From positions 372,001 to 436,000 of the forward strand of contig NZ_CP016428.1 of assembly GCF_001693385.1 (NCBI RefSeq): 64,000 nucleotides of DNA, read 5' to 3'. Positions within the stretch are counted from its first letter, which is position 1. Every line of letters begins with the position of its first letter. This DNA comes from Bradyrhizobium icense (GTDB taxonomy: Bacteria > Pseudomonadota > Alphaproteobacteria > Rhizobiales > Xanthobacteraceae). The position numbers and the translations under genes are program-made. This document shows, one piece after another, positions 61,299-64,000 of this stretch. The notes under the pieces were generated by a model, which had not been told where the DNA came from, did not search any database, and was given only the letters and a program-made list of their open reading frames with translations.

Positions 61299-62171
61299 GT
61301 GCCGGTGCGTGATGAAATTGGTCCCGGGAAGACCGCCTTCGTGTTCGCAGGCGGTGGCAGCTTCGGCGCCATTCAGGTCGGCATGCTGCATTCGCTTGCC
61401 GCCCACGGTGTCGCCGCCGACATGGTGGTCGGCTGCAGCGTCGGGGCACTGAACGGCGCATTCTACGCCGGCGATCCCACGCTTGATGGCGTGCATCGGC
61501 TCGCCGCCATCTGGCGCGGGCTGCAGCGGCACGACGTCTTTCCGATGAGCTGGCGGACGGTGCTGGGCTTTCTGTGGCGCCGCGATTTCCTGATTCCGCA
61601 CGACGGCATCCGCCGGCTGATCGACGATCACATCAGCTATCGCAATCTCGAGGAGGCGAAGCTGCCGGTCCATATCGTTGCGACCGACATCATCTCCGGC
61701 GACAGCGTGGTGCTGTCGGAAGGCTCCACCGCAGAAGCGATCGTGGCCTCGACCGCAATTCCGGGCGCTTTCTCGCCGATCCGCTACAAGGACAGCTATC
61801 TCGCGGACGGCGCGATCTCCAGCAACACGCCGATCCAGGTCGCGGTGAAGAAGGGTGCAAAGCGCCTTATCATTCTGCCGACCGGGCATGCCTGTGCGAA
61901 CCAGGCGCCGCCGGTCGGCGCCGTTGCCAACGCGCTGCATGCGCTGACGCTCCTGATCGCGCGGCAACTGGTCAGCGAGCTCGAAACGCTGGCGCCCGAT
62001 ATCGAGTATTTCGTGGTGCCGCCGCTATGCCCGCTGGTGGGCTCGCCCTATGATTTCTCGCGAACCGCCGATCATATCGACCGCGCGATTCTCTCCACCG
62101 ACGCGTGGCTGGCCCAGCACGGCCTGCAGCAGGGCAGGATTCCGCATGAGATGCGGTTGCACAGCCACTGA
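61299..62171 (+). CDS. Patatin-like phospholipase
   Basis: A 290-residue acyl hydrolase with the Ser-Asp dyad: oxyanion loop GGGSFGAIQVG near residue 20, nucleophile elbow GCSVGALNG, and the Asp in YLADGAISSNTPIQ. Probably cytoplasmic or peripheral on the membrane, releasing fatty acids from lipids. The GTG at 61299 is used, 7 nt after AAGGAG; an in-frame GTG at 61293 is too close to it. Confidence 0.9.
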   Translation: MPVRDEIGPGKTAFVFAGGGSFGAIQVGMLHSLAAHGVAADMVVGCSVGALNGAFYAGDPTLDGVHRLAAIWRGLQRHDVFPMSWRTVLGFLWRRDFLIPHDGIRRLIDDHISYRNLEEAKLPVHIVATDIISGDSVVLSEGSTAEAIVASTAIPGAFSPIRYKDSYLADGAISSNTPIQVAVKKGAKRLIILPTGHACANQAPPVGAVANALHALTLLIARQLVSELETLAPDIEYFVVPPLCPLVGSPYDFSRTADHIDRAILSTDAWLAQHGLQQGRIPHEMRLHSH

Positions 62172-62344
62172 GGAGCCGCCGACTCGCGTCGCGCTGCACT
62201 GCAAAAGCGGGTCGACCAAACCCGCAAATATTTCCGCCACGCGTTGTCACATCGGCGATTGTCGGCCCGTATATCGTATGGGCTTGCCGCATCGGTTGGA
62301 CTAAGCTGCCGGCCGGCAAGAATAATTTGGGGTGAGAGGGTTCC

Positions 62345-63976
62345 ATGGAAACGCTGCTGCTTCCGTTCTCGCCACGCTACATCGTGCTGACGATCTGCGC
62401 CGTCGTAACCGCCTTGCTGATCGGCATCGGGATTTTCGACCAGAACCTCAAGGTATGGGAGTTGCTGCTGGTGCCGATTGCGGTCTTCGGCGCGCTCACC
62501 TTGCTCGGCATCCGCGACCTCCTGCAAAAGAATCACGCGGTTTTGCGCAACTATCCGATCTCAGCGCATATTCGTTTCCTGCTCGAGGAAATCCGCCCGG
62601 AGATGCGGCAATACTTCTTCGAGAGCGAAAAGGACGGCATGCCGTTCTCCCGCGATACCCGCGCTCTGGTTTATCAGCGCGCCAAGATGCAGCTCGACAA
62701 GCGGCCGTTCGGCACCCAGGAGGACGTCTATCGCGAGGGTTACGAATGGATGCATCATTCGGTGGCGCCGAAGGCCCGTGGCGCCGCGGAATTCCGCGTC
62801 ACCGTCGGCGGCCCGGATTGCACCAAATCGTATTCGGCATCGGTCTTCAACATCTCGGCGATGAGTTTCGGCGCGCTCAGCCCCAACGCCGTGCGCGCGT
62901 TGAACATTGGCGCCAAGAAGGGCGGCTTCGCGCATGACACCGGCGAGGGCGGCGTCAGTCCCTATCATCGCGAAAACGGCGGCGATCTCATCTGGGAGAT
63001 CGGTTCCGGCTATTTCGGCTGCCGCAACCGCGATGGCTCGTTCAACCCGGAGGAATTCGCCCGCGTCGCGGCCGACGACCAGATCAAGATGGTCGAACTC
63101 AAGATCAGCCAGGGCGCCAAGCCCGGACATGGCGGTGTGCTGCCGGCAGCCAAGGTGTCGGAGGAGATCGCCAAGATCAGGGGCGTCGCAATGGGCGAGG
63201 ATTGCATTTCGCCGGCCACTCACGGCGCGTTCTCGACACCACTGCAGATGATGGCATTCATCGGCGAGATGCGCAGGCTGTCGGGTGGCAAGCCGGCCGG
63301 ATTCAAGATGTGTATCGGCCACCCCTGGGAATTCCTGGCGATCTGCAAGGCGATGCTGGAGACCGGCATCTATCCGGACTTCATCGTCGTCGACGGCAAT
63401 GAAGGTGGCACCGGCGCGGCGCCGTTGGAGTTCATGGATCATCTGGGCATGCCGATGCGCGAGGGCGTCAGTTTCGTCCACAACGCGTTGATCGGCATCA
63501 ATGCGCGCGACCGCATCAAGATCGGCGCCGCCGGCAAGATCGCGACCGCCTTCGACATGGCACGTGCCATGGCAATCGGCGCCGATTGGTGCAATTCGGC
63601 GCGCGGATTCATGTTCGCGCTGGGCTGCATCCAGTCCTTGAGCTGCCACACCGATCGCTGTCCGACCGGCGTGTCCACGCAGGATCCTACCCGCGCCCGC
63701 GCGCTGGTGGTGCCACTCAAGACCGAGCGGGTCTACATGTACCATCACGCCACCCTGCATGCGCTGTCGGAGCTTCTCGCCGCCGCCGGCCTCGACCACC
63801 CGAAGCAGCTCCGGCCAATCCACTTCTCGAAGCGAACGTCGAGCACAGAGGTCATGTCATTCGCGAAACTCTATCCGTCGCTGCGTCCGGGCGAATTGAT
63901 CGAAGGCACGCAGGATCCGCGATTCCGCGATGCATGGGCGATGGCGCGCGCAGATTCGTTCCAGGCGGCGGGATAA
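62345..63976 (+). CDS. Membrane-anchored FMN-binding glutamate synthase family protein
   Basis: A 543-residue protein with two N-terminal helices (about 10-30 and 37-56) followed by a glutamate-synthase central/FMN domain: FNISAMSFGALSPNAVRALN, GEGGVSPYHRENGGDLIW, KISQGAKPGHGG, VDGNEGGTGAAP, and the [3Fe-4S] Cys set C-x5-C-x4-C in CIQSLSCHTDRCPTG. It lacks the glutaminase domain of GltB, so it is not a complete glutamate synthase. Members of this stand-alone family are common, with the reaction unsettled. Stop at 63976. Confidence 0.92.
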   Translation: METLLLPFSPRYIVLTICAVVTALLIGIGIFDQNLKVWELLLVPIAVFGALTLLGIRDLLQKNHAVLRNYPISAHIRFLLEEIRPEMRQYFFESEKDGMPFSRDTRALVYQRAKMQLDKRPFGTQEDVYREGYEWMHHSVAPKARGAAEFRVTVGGPDCTKSYSASVFNISAMSFGALSPNAVRALNIGAKKGGFAHDTGEGGVSPYHRENGGDLIWEIGSGYFGCRNRDGSFNPEEFARVAADDQIKMVELKISQGAKPGHGGVLPAAKVSEEIAKIRGVAMGEDCISPATHGAFSTPLQMMAFIGEMRRLSGGKPAGFKMCIGHPWEFLAICKAMLETGIYPDFIVVDGNEGGTGAAPLEFMDHLGMPMREGVSFVHNALIGINARDRIKIGAAGKIATAFDMARAMAIGADWCNSARGFMFALGCIQSLSCHTDRCPTGVSTQDPTRARALVVPLKTERVYMYHHATLHALSELLAAAGLDHPKQLRPIHFSKRTSSTEVMSFAKLYPSLRPGELIEGTQDPRFRDAWAMARADSFQAAG

Positions 63977-64000
63977 AATCCCAGCGGTCTTCCCGCCGCG

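Noticed and set aside
1..64000. CRISPR array, insertion sequence or prophage
   Set aside because: No regularly spaced direct repeats, no transposase or integrase translation and no phage structural gene was recognised; all repeats seen are short palindromic elements between genes.

Overview
The window looks like chromosomal DNA of a Bradyrhizobium-type alphaproteobacterium (Hyphomicrobiales). The grounds are high GC content, the core run rpmB / DUF3108 protein / SUV3-like helicase / S4 protein / fdxA / carD, the large number of acyl-CoA and aromatic catabolism genes with ABC and TctC binding proteins, and several families of short intergenic palindromic repeats. This assignment comes from recognising gene content, not from a database search. 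No insertion sequence, prophage, CRISPR array or rRNA was seen. One tRNA is present: tRNA-Arg(CCT) at 30756-30832.

Layout. 1-8 kb: housekeeping genes (rpmB, a processive RNA/DNA helicase, an Hsp15-like S4 protein, ferredoxin FdxA, the RNA-polymerase-binding factor CarD). 8-15.4 kb: envelope and signalling genes (M48 metalloprotease lipoprotein, SNase-like protein, a frameshifted VOC gene, and a 1114-residue SAM/adenylate cyclase/AAA/TPR protein). 15.5-22.8 kb: an acyl-CoA block (Liv-type binding protein, two enoyl-CoA hydratases, a VOC protein, a tandem pair of acyl-CoA dehydrogenases, a divergent SDR). 22.9-27.3 kb: small membrane and exported proteins, a ketopantoate-reductase-like enzyme and an AraC regulator. 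27.6-29.7 kb: an RraA-like / cupin / TctC operon. 29.7-35.2 kb: PRC-barrel protein, tRNA-Arg directly followed by a PfkB sugar kinase, an HSL-type esterase, and a large di-haem cytochrome resembling RoxA/MauG-type proteins. 35.4-44.9 kb: hydrolase, Asp/Glu racemase family, SDR, second ketopantoate-reductase-like enzyme, enoyl-CoA hydratase coupled to aspartate dehydrogenase, FAD oxidoreductase, and a complete NitT/TauT-type ABC transporter. 45.0-50.3 kb: a gentisate regulon (gentisate 1,2-dioxygenase, maleylpyruvate isomerase, MarR regulator, aryl-CoA ligase, aryl-CoA-type flavin hydroxylase). Two promoters about 4.1 kb apart share an identical 16-bp box. 50.5-56.4 kb: small exported and membrane proteins and an RND efflux pair. 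56.6-64 kb: an NADP-dependent oxidoreductase, a FolC-like Mur ligase overlapping a cyanophycin-synthetase-like ATP-grasp gene, ferredoxin-NADP reductase, a patatin-like lipase, and a membrane-anchored glutamate-synthase-domain protein.

The observations I rate highest are: (1) the overlapping ATP-grasp + Mur-ligase pair (57679-59993), which splits the domain pair of cyanophycin synthetase over two genes and is a candidate uncharacterised amide or peptide synthesis system; (2) the gentisate regulon with its duplicated MarR-type box; (3) a palindromic repeat family lying at many 3' gene ends and in none of the divergent promoter regions; (4) the di-haem RoxA-like protein; (5) the tRNA-Arg whose CCA end is 2 nt from a kinase start codon; (6) the palindrome that brackets the -10 box of carD.
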